Shown here: piece by piece, positions 8,342 through 15,526 of the stretch
Numbering within the stretch: position 1 is the stretch's first letter
Layout: the number at the start of each line of letters is the position of its first letter
DNA from: JBCCEV01 sp039030125
GTDB lineage: Bacteria > Pseudomonadota > Gammaproteobacteria > Ga0077536
Reading direction: 5' to 3'
NCBI GenBank assembly: GCA_039030125.1
Contig: JBCCEV010000033.1
Span: forward strand, 1-29,687
DNA length: 29,687 nucleotides
Translations under genes and position numbers: made by a program
The notes under the pieces: generated by a model
The model's input: only the letters and a program-made list of their open reading frames with translations
Database searches by the model: none
What the model was told of the DNA's origin: nothing

Positions 8342-10006
8342 CTATTTCGGTGGATCGCACGGCCTACCGCGCGGTTTGATCGCGACCAAGTCCTCGGCCA
8401 CTTGCTCGAGAGTCGGAATCTCATCTCCTATTTCATAGGCCATAGCGTGGCGATGCAGCACTGCGACGAACGGCACCACGCTGCCCCATTCGCGCTCGGA
8501 CAATCGCCGCTGCGCAATCGGGCTTTGCTTGACAATGACCGCTTCGGGAAACGCCTCGGCCAGCTCAATCGCGGTCTCCTGATACACTCGCAGATTACCT
8601 TGCGCGACATCCAACTGGCGCTTCGCGAGTTTCGTCATGCGCTCGTAGTCATTACGGTAGCCATCTACCTCGTCCTGTGCAATCTGGCCAGGCGATCGTC
8701 GACGAGTTTCTTCGATTTGTTTCAGCTCCGAAAGCCGTTCCTTCTCGATCTCTTGAATATCGAACAAACGGCAATAGTCATTGCGCACCCGCTCTCCTAA
8801 TAGGGCGCCTAGACGATAATGGCTGAGCGCGGCGCGATCTCGCGCTTCATTTCGGCTGCGCACATTCGCTTGAAGCTTCGCGCGCAACCGCAGCATGCGT
8901 TGCTTAAATGGGCCGTCATCCGCTGCGTCTGCGAGTTCACTGAGCTCCTGTACGGGATCGGTGCGTGCCTGCTCACCCACCTTTTTTTCCTGCACGACAG
9001 CGTTGTCAATTTTCGGCAATTGCGTCCATTCTTCGCGAAGCTTGCCCACTCGTACGGCGGCCCGTTCAATCGGCGCCGAAAGCACAAGACGGAAACCAAC
9101 ACTCTTTAGTGCGTCGGCGCTTTGCAGCGGACCGATTTCTTTACGCCACGACGAGCGAATACTGCCCTTTGGCGTTTTTACATCGCCGCCTTTGACCATC
9201 CAACCGCCCGCCTGACCATGCAACCGCCCATGTTTGTTCAGGCGAAACGGTTCAAGCACGTATTCCGCTACGTTGCCTAAAATGTCGTGCAATCCAAGCG
9301 GGTTACCCGAAAGCAACCCAATCTCCTGCACTTCCCCGCGTGAGCGCTGAGGCTCTTTGTACCAAACGTATTCATCAATGCCGCCCTCGGGCATCGGGAA
9401 GCGCTCATCGCGCAACTTTGCCCCTGCCTTTAATCCACCGCGTGCCGCGAATTCCCACTCCGCTTCGGTGGGCAGTCGCAAGTGCCCTGGCACGCCGTCT
9501 AACTGTAGGAGCGCTTGTGCGTGGTGCTCGCTAAGCCAACGTGAATATGCGAGGGCGAACACTTGCGCATCAACTTTGGTAAGACCGGTCGCCGGCAGTG
9601 CGTCCTTCACCGCCGTGCAATCGCCCGATAATGTGTTGTGCTGTGCTTGCGTCACTTCGTAACGGCCAATCAAATACGCTCGCCCCACCGCATCGGCGAC
9701 CGGAAAGACACCGGCCAAATGCGCTTCGCGCAATGCCTCCGAGTAGCCGTCGTCTTTATCCGTGGAACCCAGAGTGAGTTCGAGGTCGTCGAACGCACCC
9801 GCCCCGGCCGCCACCAGGACTTCGCGGAAGACCATATGGCCTCCACAGGGCATTGGCAAAATTCGGTCCAGTGCTTCTTCGGGATTGGGGTTATAAAAAT
9901 CGGAGTTCCAAGCCTGTTGCGCAAATGCGGATAATGAGTAACCCAATACTGCGACAGTTACCAGTGCATTAATGCACACGCCCCACACAGATAATCTAAA
10001 TTTCAC
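8342..10006 (-). CDS. Exported FGE/SUMF1-like protein with C-terminal coiled coil
   Basis: 554 aa. Residues 1-30 are a Sec-type signal peptide ending SLSAFAQ. Residues about 51-310 are a formylglycine-generating-enzyme-sulfatase (SUMF1/PvdO/EgtB-type) fold, with IGRYEVTQAQ (113-122), RLPTEAEWEFAARGG (177-191), GLHDILGNVAEYV (238-250) and GFRLV (304-308). The stretch where true FGEs carry the catalytic cysteines (RSYCxRYR) reads SIRSSWRKEIG and has no Cys, so formylglycine synthesis is unlikely; the fold probably binds a partner or ligand. Residues about 330-530 are charged and helical, likely coiled coil. The GTG start has a GGAGG six bases upstream and overlaps the permease gene by 11 bases, implying coupled translation with the ABC pair. 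Confidence 0.9.
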   Translation of the reverse strand: MKFRLSVWGVCINALVTVAVLGYSLSAFAQQAWNSDFYNPNPEEALDRILPMPCGGHMVFREVLVAAGAGAFDDLELTLGSTDKDDGYSEALREAHLAGVFPVADAVGRAYLIGRYEVTQAQHNTLSGDCTAVKDALPATGLTKVDAQVFALAYSRWLSEHHAQALLQLDGVPGHLRLPTEAEWEFAARGGLKAGAKLRDERFPMPEGGIDEYVWYKEPQRSRGEVQEIGLLSGNPLGLHDILGNVAEYVLEPFRLNKHGRLHGQAGGWMVKGGDVKTPKGSIRSSWRKEIGPLQSADALKSVGFRLVLSAPIERAAVRVGKLREEWTQLPKIDNAVVQEKKVGEQARTDPVQELSELADAADDGPFKQRMLRLRAKLQANVRSRNEARDRAALSHYRLGALLGERVRNDYCRLFDIQEIEKERLSELKQIEETRRRSPGQIAQDEVDGYRNDYERMTKLAKRQLDVAQGNLRVYQETAIELAEAFPEAVIVKQSPIAQRRLSEREWGSVVPFVAVLHRHAMAYEIGDEIPTLEQVAEDLVAIKPRGRPCDPPK

Positions 10007-11210
10007 GCAACGCCTCCGACGGCTCTATCTTGCTCGCATTACGTCCGGCGACATAAGCCGGAATGCATGCCAAAATAATGACCAAACCCACGCATATCAC
10101 CCAATCGGCAGCACGCAACACCACTAATTGCGTGCCGACGCCTGCGAATGTGCTTTCCAATATCGCCGCGCCCGAGAACACCCCAACCGCCACAACGATC
10201 AACGCCGCAACCGCAATCATTAAAGCCTGCACCACTGGAAATCCCGCGAGCCAGCGCGGCGGAAAACCAAGTAACGCTAACACCGCCAGTGACCGACGCT
10301 TCCGCTCCACGTTGGCCGCCATGGAAGCGAGCAGCGCGCCGACCAATCCGACGACGGCAACGCCGACCAACAAGCTGAACACCAGGCGCAATTGGCCGCG
10401 AAGACGCAAGGCGCTGTTAATACGGGCCGCTTCGGTGCGAAATTCTACGTTCAATAAAGACTTCGCTTTGTCCGCGAGCGGTGCAACCCGATGGATATCG
10501 GTTGCGTACAAGCGCAGCGCCGCATAGCGGGAAATATCACGCCAAGGTTTCGCACCGTCGACACCGAACAGCGGCACCGAAAAATCATGATCTTTGTAGC
10601 GCTCAACCGCAGCCAAAAACTCCAGATGCACAAACGCCACCGGGTGCTGCTCTAGATGATTCGGCACAATCTTCTCGAGCACAAAACGCCGCTCGATTTC
10701 TTCTTCAACGCCGTCTCGGGCGCGAGTGATGAGTGCCCGCAAGGCATCGCCGGGAGCAACGTCCAGTGCTTTGGCGACGTTAGCAGAGACGCTGAGACGA
10801 TCGGGTTTTGGCGCGAGCGAAAGGCGATCGGGCGCAAGTGGATCGCCGTCGGCTGAAGGCCACAATCCCACATCTTCCCACCGCGGATGGGCTTCCCCGG
10901 CCCGGTCGCGAGCAAGCAGCATTTGACCCGCAATCGGCCGGGTATTCGGCACCACAAAGCCAACCTCGGGGAGCTGTCGCAGCGAGCGCAGCGCATCTTG
11001 ATGCAGACTAACAGTGCGAGTTGGACGTAACTGCAACACATACGGATCGGATACAAGGTCGTGCATGATGCGGCCCACGAATCCGTTCAGCAGTCCCAGT
11101 GCGAGAGCGAGAGGGATGACGATCGCGACAATCACAAGGATTTGGCAAAGGCTTGCGAGTCGATCGTGCTTTAGATCTTCAAACGCACAATGGAATAGTT
11201 GCGCTAACAC
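9996..11210 (-). CDS. FtsX/MacB-like ABC transporter permease
   Basis: 404 aa with the MacB/LolC/FtsX layout: one N-terminal membrane span (about 23-45), a large exported domain (about 46-275), then three spans near 279-303, 324-350 and 366-392, with the family-like ALLGFPPRWLAGF between spans. It is the membrane partner of the ATPase immediately upstream, which its GTG start overlaps by 7 bases; translational coupling is likely because no strong Shine-Dalgarno is visible. Members of this family usually act on periplasmic or membrane substrates by mechanotransmission rather than moving a solute through a channel. No MacA-type adaptor was recognised. The neighbouring exported VWA and FGE-like proteins are candidate partners. 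Confidence 0.9.
   Translation of the reverse strand: MLAQLFHCAFEDLKHDRLASLCQILVIVAIVIPLALALGLLNGFVGRIMHDLVSDPYVLQLRPTRTVSLHQDALRSLRQLPEVGFVVPNTRPIAGQMLLARDRAGEAHPRWEDVGLWPSADGDPLAPDRLSLAPKPDRLSVSANVAKALDVAPGDALRALITRARDGVEEEIERRFVLEKIVPNHLEQHPVAFVHLEFLAAVERYKDHDFSVPLFGVDGAKPWRDISRYAALRLYATDIHRVAPLADKAKSLLNVEFRTEAARINSALRLRGQLRLVFSLLVGVAVVGLVGALLASMAANVERKRRSLAVLALLGFPPRWLAGFPVVQALMIAVAALIVVAVGVFSGAAILESTFAGVGTQLVVLRAADWVICVGLVIILACIPAYVAGRNASKIEPSEALREI
10013..10017 (-). promoter_or_regulatory. Ribosome binding site for the GTG start at 10006
   Basis: GGAGG on the minus strand lies six bases before the GTG at 10004-10006. It lies within the end of the upstream permease gene and confirms a GTG start for the FGE-like gene. 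Confidence 0.75.
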
Positions 11211-11941
11211 GCCGCTTCAACTCGTCTAGTCATCGGCGGTTCAAGCTCACTGCGCTGAGTGTGCGCATCCGCCCGCAATGTCGCGATCGGAAACTCGAAC
11301 CTCTCGGCTAGCTCGCGATTATGCGTCACCAAGACACACGCGATCTGCTGGTTGTGCACCAAATCGCAAAGCAGTTGGAGTGTGCGTTCGGCGTTAACGG
11401 CATCCAGCGATGCAGTCGGCTCATCGGCCAGTATGAGTTTGGGCCGGTGAATCACCGCCCGTGCGATCGCCACCCGTTGCCGTTCACCGATCGACAGTTG
11501 CGCAGGCTTACGGGCCAAAAGCGCACCCGATAACCCCAATCGTTCAGCCAGATCGGTTAATGCCGTGTCGACGCGTTGGTGAGACGCTCGCGCCGGCAGC
11601 AAGATGTTTTCGCGCGCGGACAGGAACGGCAGCAACCCACCCGTTTGCAACACATAGCCGATGTGCAGTCGGCGCAGTTCGCACAAACGCTGCGGCTTTT
11701 CTGTTGCCCACAGATCCAGCACATCGACTGGCACGCCGCAGGGGCAAAAATTAAAGCGACCCTCGTGAGGAGTTAAACTTAGGGCCAGGATGTCAAGCAA
11801 GGTGCTCTTTCCCGAGCCGCTTGGCCCTAAAATCGTGAGTTGTTCACCCGCCGCCACATCAAGGTGTGGCACAAACAAACGAAACTGCGCACCGCGGCGG
11901 CGTTCGAGACCGCGCATGCTAACCAGCGGTTTTGTATCCAC
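11204..11941 (-). CDS. LolD/MacB-type ABC transporter ATP-binding protein
   Basis: 245 aa, a complete ATPase of the LolD/MacB/FtsE type: Walker A GPSGSGKST (39-47), signature LSIGERQ (149-155), Walker B LILADEPTASLD (169-180) and switch H207 in LVTHN. It drives the FtsX-like permease that follows. The GTG start at 11941 lacks a visible Shine-Dalgarno, but it keeps the first beta strand (KPLVSMRGLERR) usual for the family; an ATG at residue 9 is the alternative. It begins 18 bases after the stop of the exported VWA gene. An unusual insert with two cysteines (FCPCG) sits shortly after Walker A. Confidence 0.93.
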   Translation of the reverse strand: MDTKPLVSMRGLERRRGAQFRLFVPHLDVAAGEQLTILGPSGSGKSTLLDILALSLTPHEGRFNFCPCGVPVDVLDLWATEKPQRLCELRRLHIGYVLQTGGLLPFLSARENILLPARASHQRVDTALTDLAERLGLSGALLARKPAQLSIGERQRVAIARAVIHRPKLILADEPTASLDAVNAERTLQLLCDLVHNQQIACVLVTHNRELAERFEFPIATLRADAHTQRSELEPPMTRRVEAAC

Positions 11942-11959
11942 GACTAATGCCGAGCGGTG

Positions 11960-13963
11960 TCACGGAAGCAAATCAAGAGGCATCGCGTATACCGCGTCTC
12001 CTGGCTCGTCCGATGAGTGTAGCGGCGTCCAGTTCGCGCTGTCATCGTGGATCGATTCGTACTGCGAGATCTTGCTTTGCAAATCGTCGATGAAATCAAA
12101 CTGTTCAGCCGCACTCATGGTGGCCCACATTTTGGCGTTTAGATTCATTGCCGTCGTCTGATACGGCAATCCCTCCAAGTACTCCAGCAAATGAGTATCC
12201 GCAAACGTCTGCGCGTACCCCCCCGTGCCTAACTCTGGATCGCGTCCCATGCGTAATGACAACGCAGTCAGTTTGGGCAAGAATTCTTGTGGTGAAAACT
12301 CAGACTCGATCGCCGCCTGACGCACTTGCCGCAGTGTATTGCGCAGATCACTTAAACGATCTTTGGTCAGCAACAAGCGCACTTTCATGGCGAGCGTATT
12401 CTTGCCGGGCGAGGTATCAATCGCCCACGCACGCACCATCGGTGGCGCTTCGGCTTTCGTGCGTCGGCCCAAGTAAGCAAGTTGCATGGCACGCCCCACC
12501 GCTTTGACTTGGTCTTCTTGGCTTAGTTGCTTACTTTCGGGTTCTTCAGTGAGTTGACCAGCGCTAGTTTGATGTACTTGTGAAATCAACGCATCGGTTA
12601 GTTGTGATACCGCCTTTCGATACGCTGCCTCATCCTGGCGGGCGGAGGTCACTTTGTAATACAACGCACCCGTCCCGGGGTAGCGGCTCAGTATGTTGTA
12701 TTGTTCGGTAGCGATCTCGACATCGCCGCGCCGCTCCGCCTCCGGGGTGAGAATATGGAATGCGTAGATCGCTACTTCTTTTTCCAGCGCTAACTCATTC
12801 ATACCTTGCGCGCTGAGTTGTGTACTGCTCGCCGGCGTCTCTTTGTCCGGCGACTCTGTCGCGCCGCGCGAACTGGCATCGGTCATGAAAACAATGTAGC
12901 GCCCGCCGAATTCAGACCACTTCACCGAGTCCACCGCCTGCTTCAACCCTGCGAAACCGTCTTCTGCCCAACTGCGGGTGGACACTTGCGATGCGGCCAA
13001 ACCCTTGGCCGCTTCGAGAAATTCTTTGGATGAATCTACCCCGGCGGGATCGACAAAGACCTTGGAGAGATATTCGATTCCTTGCACCTCTTTCGGATCG
13101 TCACGGTAGCCAATCAGACCAAAGCGCACTTTGTCTTGGAGCTTTTCGGTTTCCACGCGCTGGTAGATGTCGAGCAACGCCTGCCGCGTACTGTCAATTT
13201 CGCGCTGCATCGACCCGGACGCATCGATGACGAATACAATGGCCGAGCGATAGTCTTTGAGCAGATTATTGGAGCGCGTAGAAGTTTGTGGCGCCTTTGG
13301 CGTCAGTGTTCTCGTCACTGATGCCACTTCCACGACATTGGTGCGCTTGCGTTTACCGGCAACGCGAATCGTTTCACCGTCGGCCTTTAAAACCGGCAGC
13401 AAATAAAACTGTTTGCGAATATCAACGTATTCGTTCGGTTCAACCGCGATAACCTCAGGAAAAGGCGACGGTTCACCTTTGTCTACCGCCGCGTACGTTT
13501 TCTTCAGCCGATCGGTCATCTGACCATCAGCAAGAAAAGTGAGCATTGGATCGCGCTTATCGAAAAACAACACGCGCTCGCGCCCGGCTCGTTTTTCAAA
13601 GCTAAGGACAAGCCCATGTTGCCATTCAATCGTATGGGCGGCGTTGACGAAGCCGCTCAGCGTCCCGCGGGCATTCGGCCCAACGAGCAATTGCACCTTT
13701 CCATTTTTCTCGCGCTTATACACGTAGAAAATCGTGAACGGAGGCACTTCTTGCTTGTCCTTCACCAAACAGGTGCGCGTTGCATCACAACGCGTTACCA
13801 CTGCTCCGGGACGAGTCAGCACGCGTTGATAGAGCGTCTTCTTATCTTTCATTAGCAATGGGCGCTCTTGGGCCCATAAGCTTTGGGGCATAGTCGCCGC
13901 TGAGATCATGAGCGCCAGAACACAAAATCCACGCCAAAGTGATTGACGAGCCACTAGAACCAC
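11960..13963 (-). CDS. Exported VWA-domain protein
   Basis: 667 aa with a signal peptide (residues 1-32, ending SLWAQ). The N-terminal part (about 40-200) is beta-rich, with VTRCDATRTCLVKDK and IEWQHGLVLSFEKRAGRER, suggesting an SH3-like domain. A von Willebrand factor A domain follows, with the MIDAS motif DASGS at 247-251 and YIVFMTDASS further on, so metal-dependent protein binding is expected. The C-terminal 200 residues are mostly helical. The GTG start at 13963 has a GGAGA seven bases upstream. This is the first gene after the 309-base gap and probably starts its own transcription unit with the ABC pair and the FGE-like gene. The function is unknown; a periplasmic scaffold or receptor is most likely. 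Confidence 0.9.
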   Translation of the reverse strand: MVLVARQSLWRGFCVLALMISAATMPQSLWAQERPLLMKDKKTLYQRVLTRPGAVVTRCDATRTCLVKDKQEVPPFTIFYVYKREKNGKVQLLVGPNARGTLSGFVNAAHTIEWQHGLVLSFEKRAGRERVLFFDKRDPMLTFLADGQMTDRLKKTYAAVDKGEPSPFPEVIAVEPNEYVDIRKQFYLLPVLKADGETIRVAGKRKRTNVVEVASVTRTLTPKAPQTSTRSNNLLKDYRSAIVFVIDASGSMQREIDSTRQALLDIYQRVETEKLQDKVRFGLIGYRDDPKEVQGIEYLSKVFVDPAGVDSSKEFLEAAKGLAASQVSTRSWAEDGFAGLKQAVDSVKWSEFGGRYIVFMTDASSRGATESPDKETPASSTQLSAQGMNELALEKEVAIYAFHILTPEAERRGDVEIATEQYNILSRYPGTGALYYKVTSARQDEAAYRKAVSQLTDALISQVHQTSAGQLTEEPESKQLSQEDQVKAVGRAMQLAYLGRRTKAEAPPMVRAWAIDTSPGKNTLAMKVRLLLTKDRLSDLRNTLRQVRQAAIESEFSPQEFLPKLTALSLRMGRDPELGTGGYAQTFADTHLLEYLEGLPYQTTAMNLNAKMWATMSAAEQFDFIDDLQSKISQYESIHDDSANWTPLHSSDEPGDAVYAMPLDLLP

Positions 13964-13970
13964 TGTCTTG

Positions 13971-13975
13971 TCTCC
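13971..13975 (-). promoter_or_regulatory. Ribosome binding site for the GTG start at 13963
   Basis: GGAGA on the minus strand lies seven bases before the GTG at 13961-13963. It supports that start over the second GTG nine bases further in. Confidence 0.7.
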
Positions 13976-13979
13976 AGTG

Positions 13980-14147
13980 TGCAGAGAGCGTGTAAAAACT
14001 ACTGCGCGCGACCGAGAGGGCCATTACCCAAACTGAGAATAACTAATTGTCGCTCAAAATGCTCATTTACCCAGCGTAAACTGCGCTTCTTCGCGACAAG
14101 TTGCCTTTTCTCGTTCGCGCTCGCTACGTTTTTAAACGCTCTCTGCA
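13980..14147. repeat. Long imperfect inverted repeat (MITE-like or cruciform)
   Basis: The plus-strand stretch TGCAGAGAGCGTGTAAAAAC (13980-13999) recurs on the minus strand at 14147-14128 with one mismatch in 20. Similarity continues inward with gaps for roughly another 20-25 bases on each side (shared GCGCGA and CGAGA blocks). An inner TTGTCGC/GCGACAA pair lies around 14047-14053 and 14092-14098. The whole 168-base unit can therefore fold into one long imperfect hairpin. It fills the only large intergenic gap in the cluster. Its ends look like terminal inverted repeats of a miniature element, but no target duplication was identified and no second copy was seen in the window. Confidence 0.6.
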
Positions 14148-14159
14148 GAGGTCTGTCAA
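14131..14159 (-). promoter_or_regulatory. Putative sigma-70 promoter for the VWA-ABC-FGE genes
   Basis: On the minus strand a perfect TTGACA (14159-14154) is followed after exactly 17 bases by TTTAAA (14136-14131), a 4/6 match to the -10 consensus. Transcription would start near 14124, about 160 bases before the VWA start. The spacer contains the perfect 10-base palindrome CTCTGCAGAG (14141-14150), a possible operator. The -10 element lies within the right arm of the inverted repeat. Confidence 0.5.
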
Positions 14160-14272
14160 ACTATTGCAACCAACGCGAGACGGAGTTGCTTATCGAGGTA
14201 GCGATGTTCTTCGCATCAGTCACTATCTCTCGTTTACGCGCTGAGCGTTGGACGCACGTTGTACATTTATCG

Positions 14273-15514
14273 TCATTTCTTCAAGTACGCCTTGGCCGCC
14301 TCGTGTCCAGCATCCGCGGCGCGTTGGATCCATTCGACGCCGCGCTCCACACCGACGGGATCCGCGCTCGCACCGGATTCTAACAAGCGTCCTAAGCGAT
14401 ACTGAGCATCAAGATTTCCTGCTTCGGCCGGTGCTTGATAAAAGCGCGCGGCCCGCTCGGGGTTTGCGCGTTTAAACGGATTGCCCTCGGGCTTGAAGGT
14501 CTCGGGGTCCAGCCACCGAGCGATCTTTAGCGACGCATCGGCGTTTCCCTGGCGGGCTGCGTTTTGATACAACCGCAGCGCTATGTCGGCCTCGCCTAAT
14601 CCACTACAACGATCGGCAGACGCCACGATCGCTGCGGCGTCCGGTGTACTGTCTTTCATCCACGCAGATATCGCTTCTAATTCGCACTTCGGCTCCGTGG
14701 GCGCGGGCGGCTGCGGCTCTTCAGTGACTTGTTTCTTACCTTCGGCGTTGTCCGTCTCAGTGTCTTTGTCCCGCTGTGACGCCCAGTAAAAATAGGCAGC
14801 GACCGCACCACCAATCACCAGCACTGCGAGCAACAACCACAACCATGTACCCGATCGTTTCGGCTCTGAAACCGGCGTCGACACCGAGGGCCCGCGAGCG
14901 CCGGTGGGCGTATCGACCGTGAACGTCACAGCCGCACCGGCGTTGGCCGTTGCATCACGCGGCGCGGATTCAGCATCGCCGCCGGCTAACGTCTGCGCGG
15001 GCGGATCTGGTTCAGCAGGGGGCTCCGGTGCAGTAAACGCCGGAACCGGCTCGGTTTGCGGTTCTACCGTAGACTCTAGCGGCGGCTCGGGCGGTGCCGC
15101 CGGCGATTCGGTCGGTGCCTCGATCGGTTGTGGCGCCGTCTCGTGCGCGGTAGCGGATGCGGCGCCGGCCAAAACAAGGGCAGGCCAAGCCAGTCGCAGC
15201 TCTCCGGACACTCCCTCGTCCGCGCGCACTTTGATAAGCAACGTCGTGCGCACTAACCAATGGTTGATCGCTGGCGGTATCGTTATCTCGCTCGCGCTGT
15301 CGTCCCGATTGATATCCTCGAGCGTCAACCAATGCTCAGCATCTTGCCATCCGCTAGGACCAAGAAACTGCGGGTGTGCATTGCGTCGAATACTCAGTTC
15401 AACGCGAGACAAATCCGCGGGCAAGCCCTGCTCAACGCGCAGGCGTGACCAACCCGGTCCATCTTTTTCAGGCTGTTGTACAACACTTGCCTGCATCCTA
15501 GACACGACGTTCAC
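14273..15514 (-). CDS. Single-pass membrane protein with Sel1-like repeats
   Basis: 413 aa. The N-terminal 110 residues form an unrecognised beta-rich domain (LRVEQGLPADLSRVELSIRR, INHWLVRTTLLIKV). A Pro/Glu/Ala-rich linker spans about 120-220 and a single membrane span about 223-245 (WLWLLLAVLVIGGAVAAYFY), preceded by KR and followed by acidic residues, so the N-terminus is probably cytosolic. The exported C-terminus (about 305-413) carries Sel1-like TPR repeats: ALRLYQNAARQGNADAS, AARFYQAPAEAGNLDAQYRL and GVEWIQRAADAGHEAAKAYL. The GTG start 12 bases after the srfC stop lacks a Shine-Dalgarno; an ATG at residue 7 is the alternative. The topology mirrors the SrfA-like proteins, suggesting a membrane adaptor that binds cytosolic and periplasmic partners. 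Confidence 0.85.
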   Translation of the reverse strand: MNVVSRMQASVVQQPEKDGPGWSRLRVEQGLPADLSRVELSIRRNAHPQFLGPSGWQDAEHWLTLEDINRDDSASEITIPPAINHWLVRTTLLIKVRADEGVSGELRLAWPALVLAGAASATAHETAPQPIEAPTESPAAPPEPPLESTVEPQTEPVPAFTAPEPPAEPDPPAQTLAGGDAESAPRDATANAGAAVTFTVDTPTGARGPSVSTPVSEPKRSGTWLWLLLAVLVIGGAVAAYFYWASQRDKDTETDNAEGKKQVTEEPQPPAPTEPKCELEAISAWMKDSTPDAAAIVASADRCSGLGEADIALRLYQNAARQGNADASLKIARWLDPETFKPEGNPFKRANPERAARFYQAPAEAGNLDAQYRLGRLLESGASADPVGVERGVEWIQRAADAGHEAAKAYLKK

Positions 15515-15526
15515 CGAGCGACATCA

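Larger units (their letters stand above)
13964..14272. other. 309-base intergenic region
   Basis: The only gap above 300 bases inside the cluster. It contains the inverted repeat (13980-14147), the putative promoter (14131-14159) and about 110 bases next to the Sel1 gene stop in which I see no terminator. No protein reading on either strand looks genuine. Confidence 0.6.
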
